Shown here piece by piece: positions 36,333-45,463 of a stretch of DNA of 64,000 bases. The notes under the pieces were generated by a model, which saw only the letters and a program-made list of their open reading frames with translations, was not told where the DNA came from and did no database searches. Both the position numbers and the translations under genes were made by a program. The DNA is from Actinoplanes solisilvae (lineage in GTDB: Bacteria; Actinomycetota; Actinomycetes; Mycobacteriales; Micromonosporaceae). How positions within the stretch are numbered: position 1 is the first letter of the stretch; each line of letters starts with the position of its first letter. The stretch spans positions 1,116,001 through 1,180,000 of the forward strand of contig NZ_RJAC01000001.1 of NCBI RefSeq assembly GCF_003999975.1, given 5' to 3'.

Positions 36333-37625
36333 TTGAAGATCCACAGGACTACCATCCGGGCCGCGACGGCCGTCCTCGGCACCGCCGCGGTCGCCGGGGT
36401 CGCCTGGATCGCCCTTCCGGCCTCGGCGGCGACCACCGGCGTCGTCTCCGTCGTCAGCTCGAACGTCATCACCTACACGGCGGCGAGCGGGAAGGCGAAC
36501 GTCGTCACCCTGCTCCGTTCGGGCAACACGATCCTGGTCGACGACATCTACGGCATCTCGGCCGGTGCGGGCTGCGTCAAGGTCAGCGGCGACGTGACCC
36601 GCATCAGCTGCACGCCGAAGGTCGCGCCCGTCTGGATCCGGGTCGACACGGGCGACGGCAACGACAAGATCTACAACCGCACCAACCTGGGCACGACCGT
36701 CCGCGCCGGCACCGGCAACGACCTGGTCACCGGCGGCCCCACCCGCGACGACATCTATCTCGGCCTGGGCACCGACACGGCCGAGAGCCTCGGCGGCGAC
36801 GACATCGTGCGCGGCGAGGGCGGCTGGGACACCATCAAGGGTGGCGACGGCAACGACGAGATCCAAGGCGGCGACGGCAACGACGCCGTCGACGGCGGCA
36901 ACGGCAACAACTACCTCTACGGCGGCAACAACGAGGACCGGCTGCTGAGTGGCTCTGGCGAGGACTACCTCTCCGGAGACGCGGGCAACGACCGGCTCGA
37001 GGGCGGCAACGGCGAGAACCTCCTCGTCGGCGGCGTCGGCAACGACACGCTCGTGGGCGGCCTCGAGCACGACTTCCTCTCCGGTGACGCCGGCAACGAC
37101 GTCGAGAACGGTGGCGGTGGCGACGACTACTTCGACCAGACCGTCGAGTTTGCCGCAGGGGCCGACGCCGACACCTTCAACGGTGGCGACGGCAACGACA
37201 TCGTGTTCTACATCGACCGGGTGAAGGGCGTTACCGCCGACGCCGACAGCGTCACGGGCGATGACGGCTTCTCCGGCGAGAAAGACACCATCTCCACGTC
37301 TGTCGAGGACATCTACGGCGGAGAGGGCAACGACCGGCTGATCGGCACGGACCGCCCCGAGATGCTGGTCGGCTACGGCGGCAACGACACGATCACCGGC
37401 GCCGCCGGCGACGACAGCCTCCTGGGCTACGAGGGCATCGATCAGTTGAACGGCGGCGACGGGTACGACATCTGCCTCGACGCCGACGAGCCCGGCGAAT
37501 CGGCCGTCGACTGCGAGTTGGGTTCCGGCGCGCTGGCGGCCCGGACCGCGCAGGCCAAGGGACAGGAGAAAGCTGACCGCGTCCTTCGCGAGATGAAGGC
37601 CGAGCAGCAGCAGATCCGCCGCTGA
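36333..37625 (+). CDS. Secreted RTX-type calcium-binding repeat protein 3
   Basis: 430 residues. Sec signal peptide (KIHRTTIRAATAVLGTAAVAG, cleavage near ASA), a 90-residue beta domain related in layout to RTX proteins 1 and 2 (VITYTAASGKANVVTLLRSG, CTPKVAPVWIRVDTGDGNDK), then about 25 degenerate RTX repeats in two blocks separated by the insert DQTVEFAAGADADTF, and a charged coiled tail (KGQEKADRVLREMKAEQQQ). A Cys pair (CLDADEPGESAVDCE) precedes the tail, as in many actinobacterial RTX proteins. Upstream TAATAT at about 36285 may be the -10. Confidence 0.9.
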   Translation: MKIHRTTIRAATAVLGTAAVAGVAWIALPASAATTGVVSVVSSNVITYTAASGKANVVTLLRSGNTILVDDIYGISAGAGCVKVSGDVTRISCTPKVAPVWIRVDTGDGNDKIYNRTNLGTTVRAGTGNDLVTGGPTRDDIYLGLGTDTAESLGGDDIVRGEGGWDTIKGGDGNDEIQGGDGNDAVDGGNGNNYLYGGNNEDRLLSGSGEDYLSGDAGNDRLEGGNGENLLVGGVGNDTLVGGLEHDFLSGDAGNDVENGGGGDDYFDQTVEFAAGADADTFNGGDGNDIVFYIDRVKGVTADADSVTGDDGFSGEKDTISTSVEDIYGGEGNDRLIGTDRPEMLVGYGGNDTITGAAGDDSLLGYEGIDQLNGGDGYDICLDADEPGESAVDCELGSGALAARTAQAKGQEKADRVLREMKAEQQQIRR

Positions 37626-37634
37626 CCACATAGC

Positions 37635-37671
37635 AGAACGGCCGCTCCGAACTCGGAGCGGCCGTTCTTTT
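37635..37671. terminator. Bidirectional terminator between RTX 3 and dppF
   Basis: Perfect 16-bp stem AGAACGGCCGCTCCGA / TCGGAGCGGCCGTTCT plus TTT; serves both converging genes. Confidence 0.88.
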
Positions 37672-37681
37672 CGTGTCTGGA

Positions 37682-38719
37682 TCAGACGGGCGTCGCGGCC
37701 GGCTTGCGACCCACCACGGCCTCGTCGTCGACCACCGGGAAGTGGCAGGCGGTGAGGTGCGACTCGGGGTCGTCGAGCCGGGTGACCAGCGGCGGCTCCT
37801 CCGTGGCGCAGATGTCCTGCGCCTTCCAGCAGCGGGTGCGGAACCGGCAGCCGGACGGCGGGTTGATCGGGCTGGGCACGTCGCCGGTGAGCAGCACCCG
37901 GTCACGCTGCGCGCGGTCACGCCGGGCCGGGTCGGGCACCGGCACGGCCGACATCAGGGCGACCGTGTACGGGTGGCGCGGGTTCTTGTAGAGGTCGTCG
38001 CGCTCGGCGATCTCCACGACCTTGCCCAGGTACATGACCGCGACCCGGTTCGAGATGTGCCGCACCACGGACAGGTCGTGGGCGATGAACACGTAGGTCA
38101 GGTCGAACTCGCGCTGCAGGTCGTCGAGCAGGTTGACGACCTGGGCCTGGATCGACACGTCGAGCGCGGACACCGGCTCGTCGGCGACGATCAGCTTGGG
38201 CCGCAGGGCGAGGGCCCGCGCGATGCCGATGCGCTGCCGCTGACCGCCCGAGAATTCGTGCGGGTAGCGGTTGTAGTGCTCGGGGTTGAGACCCACGAGC
38301 TCCAGCAGCTCCTGCACGGCCTTCTTGAGGCCCTGCGGGGTCGGCATGTTCTGGATCTGCAGGGGCGCCGCCACGATCGAGCCGACGGTGTGCCGCGGGT
38401 TCAGCGACGAGTACGGGTCCTGGAAGATCATCTGCACGTCGCGGCGCAACGGACGCAGCTGGGCTCCCGACCGGTGGGAGATGTCCTCACCCTCGAAGAC
38501 GATCTTGCCGCCGGTCGGCTCCAGGATCCGGGTGAAGAGCCGGCCCGCGGTCGACTTGCCACAGCCGGACTCGCCGACCAGGCCGAGCGTCTCGCCGGCC
38601 TTCACCTGCAGGTCGATCCCGTCGACGGCGCGCACGGCACCGACCTGACGCTTCAGCAGGCCCTTAGTGATCGGGAAGTGCTTTTCGAGCCCCGACACCT
38701 CGAGCAGGTTCTCGCTCAT
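37682..38719 (-). CDS. dppF: Peptide ABC transporter ATP-binding protein F
   Basis: 345 residues from ATG 38719 (GGAGAG nine bases upstream). Walker [11 protein letters not shown]-loop QDPYSSLNP, signature SGGQRQR, Walker [14 protein letters not shown]-loop AHDL, and the C-terminal oligopeptide-transport tail with [14 protein letters not shown] (Fe-S/zinc cysteines of the Dpp/Opp family). The last gene of the operon. An upstream open frame to 38893 is not used. Confidence 0.94.
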   Translation of the reverse strand: MSENLLEVSGLEKHFPITKGLLKRQVGAVRAVDGIDLQVKAGETLGLVGESGCGKSTAGRLFTRILEPTGGKIVFEGEDISHRSGAQLRPLRRDVQMIFQDPYSSLNPRHTVGSIVAAPLQIQNMPTPQGLKKAVQELLELVGLNPEHYNRYPHEFSGGQRQRIGIARALALRPKLIVADEPVSALDVSIQAQVVNLLDDLQREFDLTYVFIAHDLSVVRHISNRVAVMYLGKVVEIAERDDLYKNPRHPYTVALMSAVPVPDPARRDRAQRDRVLLTGDVPSPINPPSGCRFRTRCWKAQDICATEEPPLVTRLDDPESHLTACHFPVVDDEAVVGRKPAATPV

Positions 38720-38735
38720 CTCAACTTCTCTCCGC

Positions 38736-39776
38736 TCAGAGGTTCGGCAGAACTTCCTGCTGGAAGATCTGCGTTCGGTCCTCCTGCGACAGGTGGCAGG
38801 CGACCTTGTGCGTGTCTCCACGCAGCAGGGGCACCTCGGTGAAAGATCGGTCGCCGTTGCGTCCGGCGTAGGGGCACCGCGGGTGGAACGCACACCCGTT
38901 CGGCAGATTGATCAGGCTCGGCGGTGAGCCCTTGACCGGGCTGAGCCGCTCCCGCACGTCCCGGTCGAGCCGCGGCATCGAGCCGAGAAGACCCCAGGTG
39001 TACGGGTGCTGCGGATTCTGGAAGACGTCCAGCGCCGGACCCTTCTCGATCACCTTGCCGCCGTACATCACCAGGACGTCGTCGGCGAGCTCGGCCACCA
39101 CGCCGAGGTCGTGGGTGATCATGATGACCGCGGAGCCGAACTCCTCCTGCAGGTCCCGGATCAGGTCGAGGATCTGTGCCTGCACGGTCACGTCGAGGGC
39201 CGTGGTGGGCTCGTCGGCGATCAGCAGCTTCGGGTCGTTGACCAGGGCCATCGCGATCATCGCGCGCTGACGCATACCGCCCGAGAACTGGTGGGCGTAG
39301 TCGTTGAAGCGCCGCTCCGGCTGCGGGATGCCGACCCGGGCGAGCATGTCGATCGCCCGCTCGCGGGCCACCTTCTTGTTCACGCCGGGGTGGTGCACCC
39401 GGTAGGCCTCGACGATCTGCGACCCGACGGTGAAGTACGGGTGCATCGCGCTCAGCGGGTCCTGGAAGATCATCGCCATCTTGCCGCCGCGGAGCTTGCG
39501 AACCTGCTCGTCGGTGGCGGAGACGAGTTCCTCGTCGTCGAGCCAGACCTCACCGGTGACCTTGGCGTTGCTGCGGGCGCGGTGCAGACCGAGGATCGCG
39601 AGCGAGGTGACGCTCTTGCCCGAGCCGGACTCGCCGACGATGCCGAGGGTCTTGCCGCGCTCGAGCGTGAAGTTCGAGTCGGAGACCGCCTGGACGATGC
39701 CGTCGTCCGTCTCGAACCGGACGTTGAGGTCCTTGATCTCGAGGTACGGGCGAGGGTTGGTGGCGCCGATGGACAT
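38736..39776 (-). CDS. dppD: Peptide ABC transporter ATP-binding protein D
   Basis: 346 residues. Walker [11 protein letters not shown]-loop QDPLSAMHP, signature SGGMRQR, Walker [14 protein letters not shown]-loop THDL and the family tail with [11 protein letters not shown]. Pairs with DppF to power uptake. Sixteen bases separate it from dppF, eleven from dppB. Confidence 0.94.
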   Translation of the reverse strand: MSIGATNPRPYLEIKDLNVRFETDDGIVQAVSDSNFTLERGKTLGIVGESGSGKSVTSLAILGLHRARSNAKVTGEVWLDDEELVSATDEQVRKLRGGKMAMIFQDPLSAMHPYFTVGSQIVEAYRVHHPGVNKKVARERAIDMLARVGIPQPERRFNDYAHQFSGGMRQRAMIAMALVNDPKLLIADEPTTALDVTVQAQILDLIRDLQEEFGSAVIMITHDLGVVAELADDVLVMYGGKVIEKGPALDVFQNPQHPYTWGLLGSMPRLDRDVRERLSPVKGSPPSLINLPNGCAFHPRCPYAGRNGDRSFTEVPLLRGDTHKVACHLSQEDRTQIFQQEVLPNL

Positions 39777-39787
39777 GTGACTCTCCC

Positions 39788-40789
39788 TCAGGCCAGCCGG
39801 ACGCGCGGGTCGATCCAGCCGTAGACCAGGTCGACGACCAGGTTCGCGAAGACGATGAAGAACGCGGCGATCAGCGTGACGCCGAGAATGATGGGCAGGT
39901 CGCTCTGCCGGATCGCGGTCAGAGCCTGGTAGCCCAGACCGCGGAGGTTGAAGACGGACTCGGTGAGCACGGCGCCGCCGAGCAGCGCGCCGAGGTCGAG
40001 ACCGAAGACGGTGACCAGCGGGGTCAGGCCGGAGCGCAGAGCGTGCTTACCGATGACGGTCCGCTCGCGCAGGCCCTTGGCCCGGGCGGTACGCACGTAG
40101 TCCTCGCCGAGCGTCTCCAGCATGTTCGCCCTCGTGAGGCGAGCGTAGGTCGCCGCGAAGAGGAACGCCAACGTGATCCAGGGCAGGATCAGGCTGGTGA
40201 ACCACTCTCCTGGATTCTCGGTGAATGGCACGTAGTTGCCCTGTGGCAGCCACTCGAGCCAGTACACGAAGATCGCGGAGGCGAGCAGACCGGTGAAGTA
40301 GATGGGGAGCGATACACCCGCTAACGCGGTTGTCATCGCCGCTCGGTCGACGAACGTGCCTCTTCGCAAGGCGGAGAGCACACCGGTCGCCACACCGAGG
40401 ATCACCCACAGCACGGCGGCGCCGAGCGCGAGCGAGAGCGTGACCGGAAGGTCCTCCAGCAGGAGCGGAGTGACTTCCTGGTCGGTCGCGAACGAGTAAC
40501 CGAGGCAGGGCGCGGGGCAGTGGGTGACGTCCGGGCCGTTGGCGTAGTCCCGGCCGGCGACGATGCCCTTGAGGAACTTGCCGTACTGCACGACGATCGG
40601 GTCGTCGAAGCCCATCTTGGCCGAAATGCCGGCGATGGCGGCGGGGTCGGACTGCTTACCGATGTAAAGCAGAGCCGGATCGCTACCGATGGCCTTCGGG
40701 ATTGCGAAGAAAATGCCGAAGGTGACTGCGGTCACCACAAGCAGCGTGATGACGGCGTTGATCAGCCGCCGAATGAGATATGCCAGCAC
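39788..40789 (-). CDS. dppB: Peptide ABC transporter permease B
   Basis: 333 residues, six transmembrane helices, first helix at the N terminus (LIRRLINAVITLLVVTAVTFGIFF) and the EAA-like loop RTARAKGLRERTVIGKHALRSGLTP typical of DppB/OppB. A loop after helix 1 carries two cysteines (CPAPCLG), seen in actinobacterial members. Separated from dppA by 118 bp that contain a strong hairpin. Confidence 0.94.
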   Translation of the reverse strand: MLAYLIRRLINAVITLLVVTAVTFGIFFAIPKAIGSDPALLYIGKQSDPAAIAGISAKMGFDDPIVVQYGKFLKGIVAGRDYANGPDVTHCPAPCLGYSFATDQEVTPLLLEDLPVTLSLALGAAVLWVILGVATGVLSALRRGTFVDRAAMTTALAGVSLPIYFTGLLASAIFVYWLEWLPQGNYVPFTENPGEWFTSLILPWITLAFLFAATYARLTRANMLETLGEDYVRTARAKGLRERTVIGKHALRSGLTPLVTVFGLDLGALLGGAVLTESVFNLRGLGYQALTAIRQSDLPIILGVTLIAAFFIVFANLVVDLVYGWIDPRVRLA

Positions 40790-40807
40790 GACAGTCGGCC
40801 GAGGGAT

Positions 40808-40848
40808 GGGCGGGCACCGAAATCCGTTCAGGACTTCGATGCCCGCCC
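40808..40848 (-). terminator. Intercistronic hairpin between dppA and dppB
   Basis: GGGCGGGCA / TGCCCGCCC outer stem with GAA-TCC / GGA-TTC inner pairing and no T run. Such stems after a binding-protein gene usually stabilise its message or attenuate downstream genes. Confidence 0.6.
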
Positions 40849-40907
40849 ACCGGGGGCGGCCTTCACCAACCCTTCGAATTACCCGTTACTACTGGGGTGG
40901 AACGACG

Positions 40908-42680
40908 TCACTTGCCGTCGCTGACGCCGAGAGCCTGGAAGTCGAGCATGCCGAAGGACTCGTGGACGTAAGCGTTCGTCAGCCGCGGGTTGCGGTAGTT
41001 GAGCGCCTTGTCGACCACGAACGGGAGGACGTAAGCCCCCTCCATGATCTTCTTGTTGATCTCGGTGTAGATCGTCGCAGCCTTGGCCGGGTCGGTCTCG
41101 GCAGCGGCGTCGTCGAACAGCTTGTCGATCGCCGGGTCCTTGATCTCGGACCGGTTGAAGTTGCCGTTCTTGGTGATGAAGCGGCTGTCAGCCAGCGGCT
41201 GCATGTAGCCGGCGCCGGTCGGGTAGTCAGCACCCCAACCAGTGATGATGATGCCGTAGCCACGCTTCTTCACGATCTCCGGCGAACCACCGATGGCGGA
41301 GTCCGTCGCACCGTCGTACTGGTCGATCTTGGCGTTGATGCCGACGACCTTCAGCGAAGCCTGGAGCGCCTCGGCGGTCTTGACCTCGGCGGCCCGGTTG
41401 TTACGAGCGGCGATGGTCACGTCGAAGCCGTTCGGCTTGCCACAGGCGGCGAGAGCTTCCTTGGCCTTGTCGACCTGAGCCTTGCCCTGCTTGCGGTTGT
41501 ACGGGTCGTAGTTCGCGTCCGAGCCCGCGATGTTCGGGGGCAGAATGCTGGTGCCGATGTCGCCACCCGCGAACTCGCCACCGCGAGCGGTCTGGATCGC
41601 GGTCGGGTCGGCCGCGTAGATGACCGCCTTGCGGCAGTCGGCGTTGTCCATCGGCGCGACCGGGGTCATGTCCGCGAACCGGAGGAAGCCGGTGTTCGGG
41701 GCGTCCGCGTTCGCCTTCAGGGTCGGGTCGGTCAGCAGCTTGGTACGGGCCGCGGCCTGCACACCGGTCTGGCCGACGTCGAGGTCCGCCGTGCCCGAGA
41801 GCAGACGGTTGTCGAGGTCGTCCGCGTTGGTGGTGATGGTCAGGTTGATCGCGTCCGGCAGAGCCTTACGGATCGGGTCGCTGGCCGGGTCCCAGTTCGG
41901 GTTGCGGACCCACTTGGCCGCCTTGCCCGGCTGGATCTCCGAGAACATGTACGGACCCGAGGCAGCGGGCTTCGAGCCGTACTGCGCGCCGGTGTCACGC
42001 TTCTGCGGGACGGGGCCGGAACCCGGCATCGCCAGCAGGTACATGAAGTCCGAGTACGGCTTGGCCAGCTTGAAGACGATGGTCGAGTCGTCCGGCGTGG
42101 TGACCGTCTTGAGGCCCAGCTTGTCGGGCGCGGTGTCCTTGTAGGGGCCCTTGTAGTTCTGGCCCTGGTCGAGGACGTTCGGCAGGTAGTACGGGCCGCC
42201 GGAGATCACGTCGGTCGCCCAGACGCGCTCGATGCCGTACTTGACGTCCTTGGACGTGATGGGGGCGCCGTCGTCCCACTTCAGGCCGCTGCGCAGCTTG
42301 AACGTGTAGGTCAGCTTGTCAGCGCTGATCGTCGGCTCGGCCTCGGCGAGGTCGGGCTGCAGCTTCAGGCCGGCCTGGCCCGGAGCGGCCGCGTAGTCGA
42401 CCAGCTTGCGGGTGTACAGACGGTTGAGGTTCCACACGAACGCGTAGTAACCGCGCGCCGGGTCCCAGCTGTCGGCGTCCTGAGACGACCAGAGGTTGAG
42501 CGTGCCGCCCTTGGTCGTGCTCGGGTTGACAACGTTGGTGATGGCGGCGCCGAACTCCGACTTGCCATTCGAGGTGCTGCCCTTGTTGTCACTGTCCGAG
42601 CCGCCACCGCACGCGGCGGTGGTCAGCCCGAGTGCGAGAGCGACGCCTGACGCCGCCAGCACTCTTGTCTTGCGTGCCAC
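40908..42680 (-). CDS. dppA: Peptide ABC transporter substrate-binding lipoprotein
   Basis: 590 residues from GTG 42680 (GGAGA close upstream). Signal peptide ARKTRVLAASGVALALGLTTAACGG with lipobox TAAC, then a family 5 solute-binding fold (SBP_bac_5): LYTRKLVDY, KLTYTFKLRSGLKWDDGAPITSKDVKYGIERVWA-type region, and WGADYPTGAGYMQPL. An ATG at 42758 overlapping the dppC stop is possible but would put 26 residues in front of the signal peptide. Expected substrate: oligo- or dipeptides. Confidence 0.92.
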   Translation of the reverse strand: MARKTRVLAASGVALALGLTTAACGGGSDSDNKGSTSNGKSEFGAAITNVVNPSTTKGGTLNLWSSQDADSWDPARGYYAFVWNLNRLYTRKLVDYAAAPGQAGLKLQPDLAEAEPTISADKLTYTFKLRSGLKWDDGAPITSKDVKYGIERVWATDVISGGPYYLPNVLDQGQNYKGPYKDTAPDKLGLKTVTTPDDSTIVFKLAKPYSDFMYLLAMPGSGPVPQKRDTGAQYGSKPAASGPYMFSEIQPGKAAKWVRNPNWDPASDPIRKALPDAINLTITTNADDLDNRLLSGTADLDVGQTGVQAAARTKLLTDPTLKANADAPNTGFLRFADMTPVAPMDNADCRKAVIYAADPTAIQTARGGEFAGGDIGTSILPPNIAGSDANYDPYNRKQGKAQVDKAKEALAACGKPNGFDVTIAARNNRAAEVKTAEALQASLKVVGINAKIDQYDGATDSAIGGSPEIVKKRGYGIIITGWGADYPTGAGYMQPLADSRFITKNGNFNRSEIKDPAIDKLFDDAAAETDPAKAATIYTEINKKIMEGAYVLPFVVDKALNYRNPRLTNAYVHESFGMLDFQALGVSDGK

Positions 42681-42754
42681 CTGTTCTCCTACCTCCTCGA
42701 AGCGAACCCGGCCGGTCCGCGGAAAATGCAGTGGTTCTTTCGACCCCCGCCGGC

Positions 42755-43756
42755 TCATCGAGCCTTCGGGTCGAGCGCGTCGCGCAGGCCGTCACCGAAG
42801 AGGTTGAAGGCGAGCACGGTAAGGAAGATCACTCCACCCGGAATGATCATGTACATGGGGTCGATCTGGTAGAAGGTCACCGCGTCCGACAACATCCCGC
42901 CCCAGGACGGGTTCGGCGGCGGGATGCCGACGCCGAGGAAGCTCAACGCGGCTTCCGTCAGGATGTTGGTCGGGATGATCAGCGTCGTGTAGACGAGGAT
43001 CGGGGCGGCCAGGTTGGGCAGCAGCTCCCGGAAGAGGATGCGGCCCGACCGGGCACCCAGGCTGCGGGACGCCTCTACGAATTCGCGTTCGCGCAACGAA
43101 AGTGTTTGACCACGCACGATCCGGCCGATGTAGGGCCAGCCGAAGAAGCCGATGACGCCCACCAGCACCAGCACTCGCGACCAGCGGTCGCCGAGGCCGA
43201 AGAGCTCGTCCGGCAGCACGGACAGGAGGGCGATCGCGAAGAGCAGCTGCGGGAAAGCAAGCAGGAAGTCCATGACTCGGCTGATCGTCGCGTCGACCCA
43301 GCCACCGAGGAAGCCGGCCATGAGGCCGAACACGGAGCCGAGGATCGTCGACACGAAAGCCGAGAGGAAGGCGACCGAGAGCGAGGTCTGCGCGCCGTAC
43401 AGGATGCGGCTGAAGATGTCACGGCCGCTCTGCGGCTCGACACCGAACAGGAAGTCCCAGCTGATGCCGCCCAGCCTGCCGATCGGCGTGCCGAGCGTCG
43501 GGTCGATCTTGTCGGTGTGGTACTCGTCGATCGGGTGACCGAACAGCCTGGTCAGCACCGGAGCGAGGATCGCGACGAGAATCAGGAAAATGACAACGAT
43601 GGCACCAGCCATCGCGACCTTGTCCTTCTTCAGCCGGCGCCAAGCAATCTGCTTCAGCGACCGGCCGGCGACCGCCTTTTCTCCAGGACGGTCAGCCGCA
43701 TCGGCAGCAGGCGTGGTCGACTCGTCGGTGACCGACGCCTCAGGGCCAAGCGACAT
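42755..43756 (-). CDS. dppC: Peptide ABC transporter permease C
   Basis: 333 residues. N-terminal cytosolic region of about 45 residues, six transmembrane helices, and the EAA loop EASRSLGARSGRILFRELLPNLAAPI. The first gene of the operon, GGGAGAGG upstream of the ATG. Having C first and then A-B-D-F is unusual; A-B-C-D-F is the common order. Confidence 0.93.
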   Translation of the reverse strand: MSLGPEASVTDESTTPAADAADRPGEKAVAGRSLKQIAWRRLKKDKVAMAGAIVVIFLILVAILAPVLTRLFGHPIDEYHTDKIDPTLGTPIGRLGGISWDFLFGVEPQSGRDIFSRILYGAQTSLSVAFLSAFVSTILGSVFGLMAGFLGGWVDATISRVMDFLLAFPQLLFAIALLSVLPDELFGLGDRWSRVLVLVGVIGFFGWPYIGRIVRGQTLSLREREFVEASRSLGARSGRILFRELLPNLAAPILVYTTLIIPTNILTEAALSFLGVGIPPPNPSWGGMLSDAVTFYQIDPMYMIIPGGVIFLTVLAFNLFGDGLRDALDPKAR

Positions 43757-44166
43757 CTAAGCGTCGGTCCTCTCCCGGCGGCCGACGAGCATGAGTCCAC
43801 GGCCACCCCGGACCACAGGTTCGACAAGAACCCGCGAGACCGGAGGACGATGGCCCACGCAGCGAACGGCAACCGATCGGTTATCGCATGCCTCGAGTGC
43901 CGACCCTCGTCGCGTGACGGTCTGATCCGACCCACGCCACGAGAGCACTCGACGGCGGGTGTGCCGCCATCGGAAGGAACACTCACCTAATGCGGTGCTT
44001 CAGGTCAAGTTCACGGACCGCACACGAACGGTTCCGTGTCCCCGTCGTGATGTGACCGTTACCTACGGCTCCGACCAAACGGAAACTACCGCGTAGATGT
44101 CCTGCAAGCAGTGATTCTGGGCGAAAATGCTATCGCCTTGTGATCATGCCATTACCCAGCGTACGC
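43757..44166. other. 410-bp intergenic region upstream of the dpp operon
   Basis: No convincing gene. It must hold the dpp promoter (minus strand); a ribosome site (GGGAGAGG) lies near 43780. Lower GC around 44040-44160. No hairpin terminator is obvious after recR. Confidence 0.5.
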
Positions 44167-44760
44167 CTAGACCGCCCGGCGCCCCTCGAAGGCTCGACCG
44201 AGCGTGATCTCGTCGGCATATTCGAGGTCACCTCCGACCGGCAGACCACTTGCCAAACGGGTAACAGCAATGCCCATCGGCTTGACCATCAGCGCCAGAT
44301 ACGTCGCTGTGGCCTCACCCTCCGTGTTGGGATCTGTGGCGAGAATCAACTCCTTGACCTCGCCGGTACCCAGCCTCATCAGCAGCTCGCGGATGCGCAG
44401 ATTGTCGGGTCCGATCCCTTCGAGCGGATTGATGGCCCCGCCCAGCACGTGATAGCGGCCCCGGAACTCGCCGGTCCGCTCGATCGCCACGACGTCCTTG
44501 GGCTCCTCGACGACGCAGAGCACCTCGTTGGTGCGGCGGGTGTCGCGGCAGATGCGGCACTGTTCCGACTCGGCCACGTTGAAACAGGTGGTGCAGAACC
44601 GCACCAGTTCCTTGACCTTGCGCAGGGCGGTCGACAGCCGGTTGACGTCGGCCGGATCCGCGGACAGGACGTAAAAGGCGATGCGCTGAGCGCTCTTCGG
44701 GCCGACACCCGGCAGCCGCCCCAGCTCGTCGATCAGATCCTGAATGGCACCTTCGTACAC
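44167..44760 (-). CDS. recR: Recombination protein RecR
   Basis: 197 residues from GTG 44760. Helix-hairpin-helix [19 protein letters not shown], the zinc finger [16 protein letters not shown], the Toprim domain ([31 protein letters not shown]) and a C-terminal Walker-like region. Works with RecO and RecF in gap repair. It begins four bases after ybaB; the dnaX-ybaB-recR order is widespread. Confidence 0.96.
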   Translation of the reverse strand: MYEGAIQDLIDELGRLPGVGPKSAQRIAFYVLSADPADVNRLSTALRKVKELVRFCTTCFNVAESEQCRICRDTRRTNEVLCVVEEPKDVVAIERTGEFRGRYHVLGGAINPLEGIGPDNLRIRELLMRLGTGEVKELILATDPNTEGEATATYLALMVKPMGIAVTRLASGLPVGGDLEYADEITLGRAFEGRRAV

Positions 44761-44764
44761 GCGA

Positions 44765-45088
44765 TCAGAACCCGGGCAGGGACAGGCCACCGGTGGCCGG
44801 CCCCATCTTCGCCTCGGTCAGCTCGCGCTGCGCCTCGGCCGCGTTGTGGATCGCCGCGAGCACCAGGTCTTCCAGCGTCTCGACATCCTCGGGGTCGACC
44901 GCCGTCGGATCGATCTTCACCGACTTGTACTCCCCGAGCCCCGTCACGACGACGGTCACGAGCCCACCGCCCGCGGTGCCGGTCAGCTCGGCCGCGGCCA
45001 GCTCGGCCTGAGCACGCGCGACCTGCTCCTGCATCTTCTGCGCCTGCTTCATGATCTGCTGCATGTTCGGCTGTCCACCGGGGCGCAT
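44765..45088 (-). CDS. ybaB: YbaB/EbfC nucleoid-associated protein
   Basis: 107 residues from ATG 45088, GAGGAG seven bases upstream. [23 protein letters not shown] helix, [22 protein letters not shown] strands and the [15 protein letters not shown] helix fit YbaB, a dimeric DNA-binding protein found between dnaX and recR. An in-frame extension upstream to 45205 has no support. Confidence 0.94.
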   Translation of the reverse strand: MRPGGQPNMQQIMKQAQKMQEQVARAQAELAAAELTGTAGGGLVTVVVTGLGEYKSVKIDPTAVDPEDVETLEDLVLAAIHNAAEAQRELTEAKMGPATGGLSLPGF

Positions 45089-45233
45089 GGCACCGCTCCT
45101 CAAATCCGCTTCGAAGTCACAACACGCTGACGCCCGTCGATAACCACGACCCGCGCCAACGCGATCGCCGCCCAGCGTAGCCGCCGCCTGCGCACACGAC
45201 ACCACTCGCCACTCGGGACCAAAATCCCCATCC

Positions 45234-45329
45234 CGTACGGGACGTCAGGTGAAACAACCGCACTGCGGCCGAACCGGGCCGACGGGCTGACGCGCTGCCA
45301 CTCAAGGCCATACCCCGCCGCCGGGCCGG
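45234..45329. repeat. Intergenic 96-bp repeat, copy B
   Basis: Same orientation and length as copy A. Starts with CGTACGGGACGTCAGGTGAA and ends CCCCGCCGCCGGGCCGG. In its minus-strand reading both copies can encode RLFHLT(T/S)RT with differences mostly at third positions, which is curious, but no full gene is evident. Confidence 0.72.
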
Positions 45330-45370
45330 CGTCACTCACCCGCTGGCCGCCCCCGCCAGGCCGAAGCCGG

Positions 45371-45463
45371 GCGGGGCGACCGTCAGCCCCAAACCGGGCA
45401 GCGCGACCGTCCGACCCAAGCCAGGCAGCGCGACCGTCCGACCCAAGCCAGGCAGCGCGACTG
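45371..45463. repeat. 27-bp tandem repeat downstream of dnaX
   Basis: Units start at 45398, 45425 and 45452 (GCAGCGCGACCGTCCGACCC plus AAGCCAG), preceded by a degenerate copy at 45371. Copies at 45398 and 45425 differ hardly at all, so the array is young; the last partial unit runs into the dnaX stop. Confidence 0.9.

Larger units (their letters stand above)
45089..45463. other. 375-bp dnaX-ybaB gap, repeat-rich
   Basis: The gap between these usually adjacent genes is long here. It holds the 96-bp repeat copy B and a 27-bp tandem array that begins right after the dnaX stop. Long open frames in it come from the repeats and are not credible genes. Confidence 0.7.

Noticed and set aside
36949-37224. 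Thr/Ser-rich frames overlapping the RTX repeats
   Set aside because: Shifted readings of the repetitive GGxGxD coding sequence; similar shadows occur at 26399-26900 and 27777-27986.
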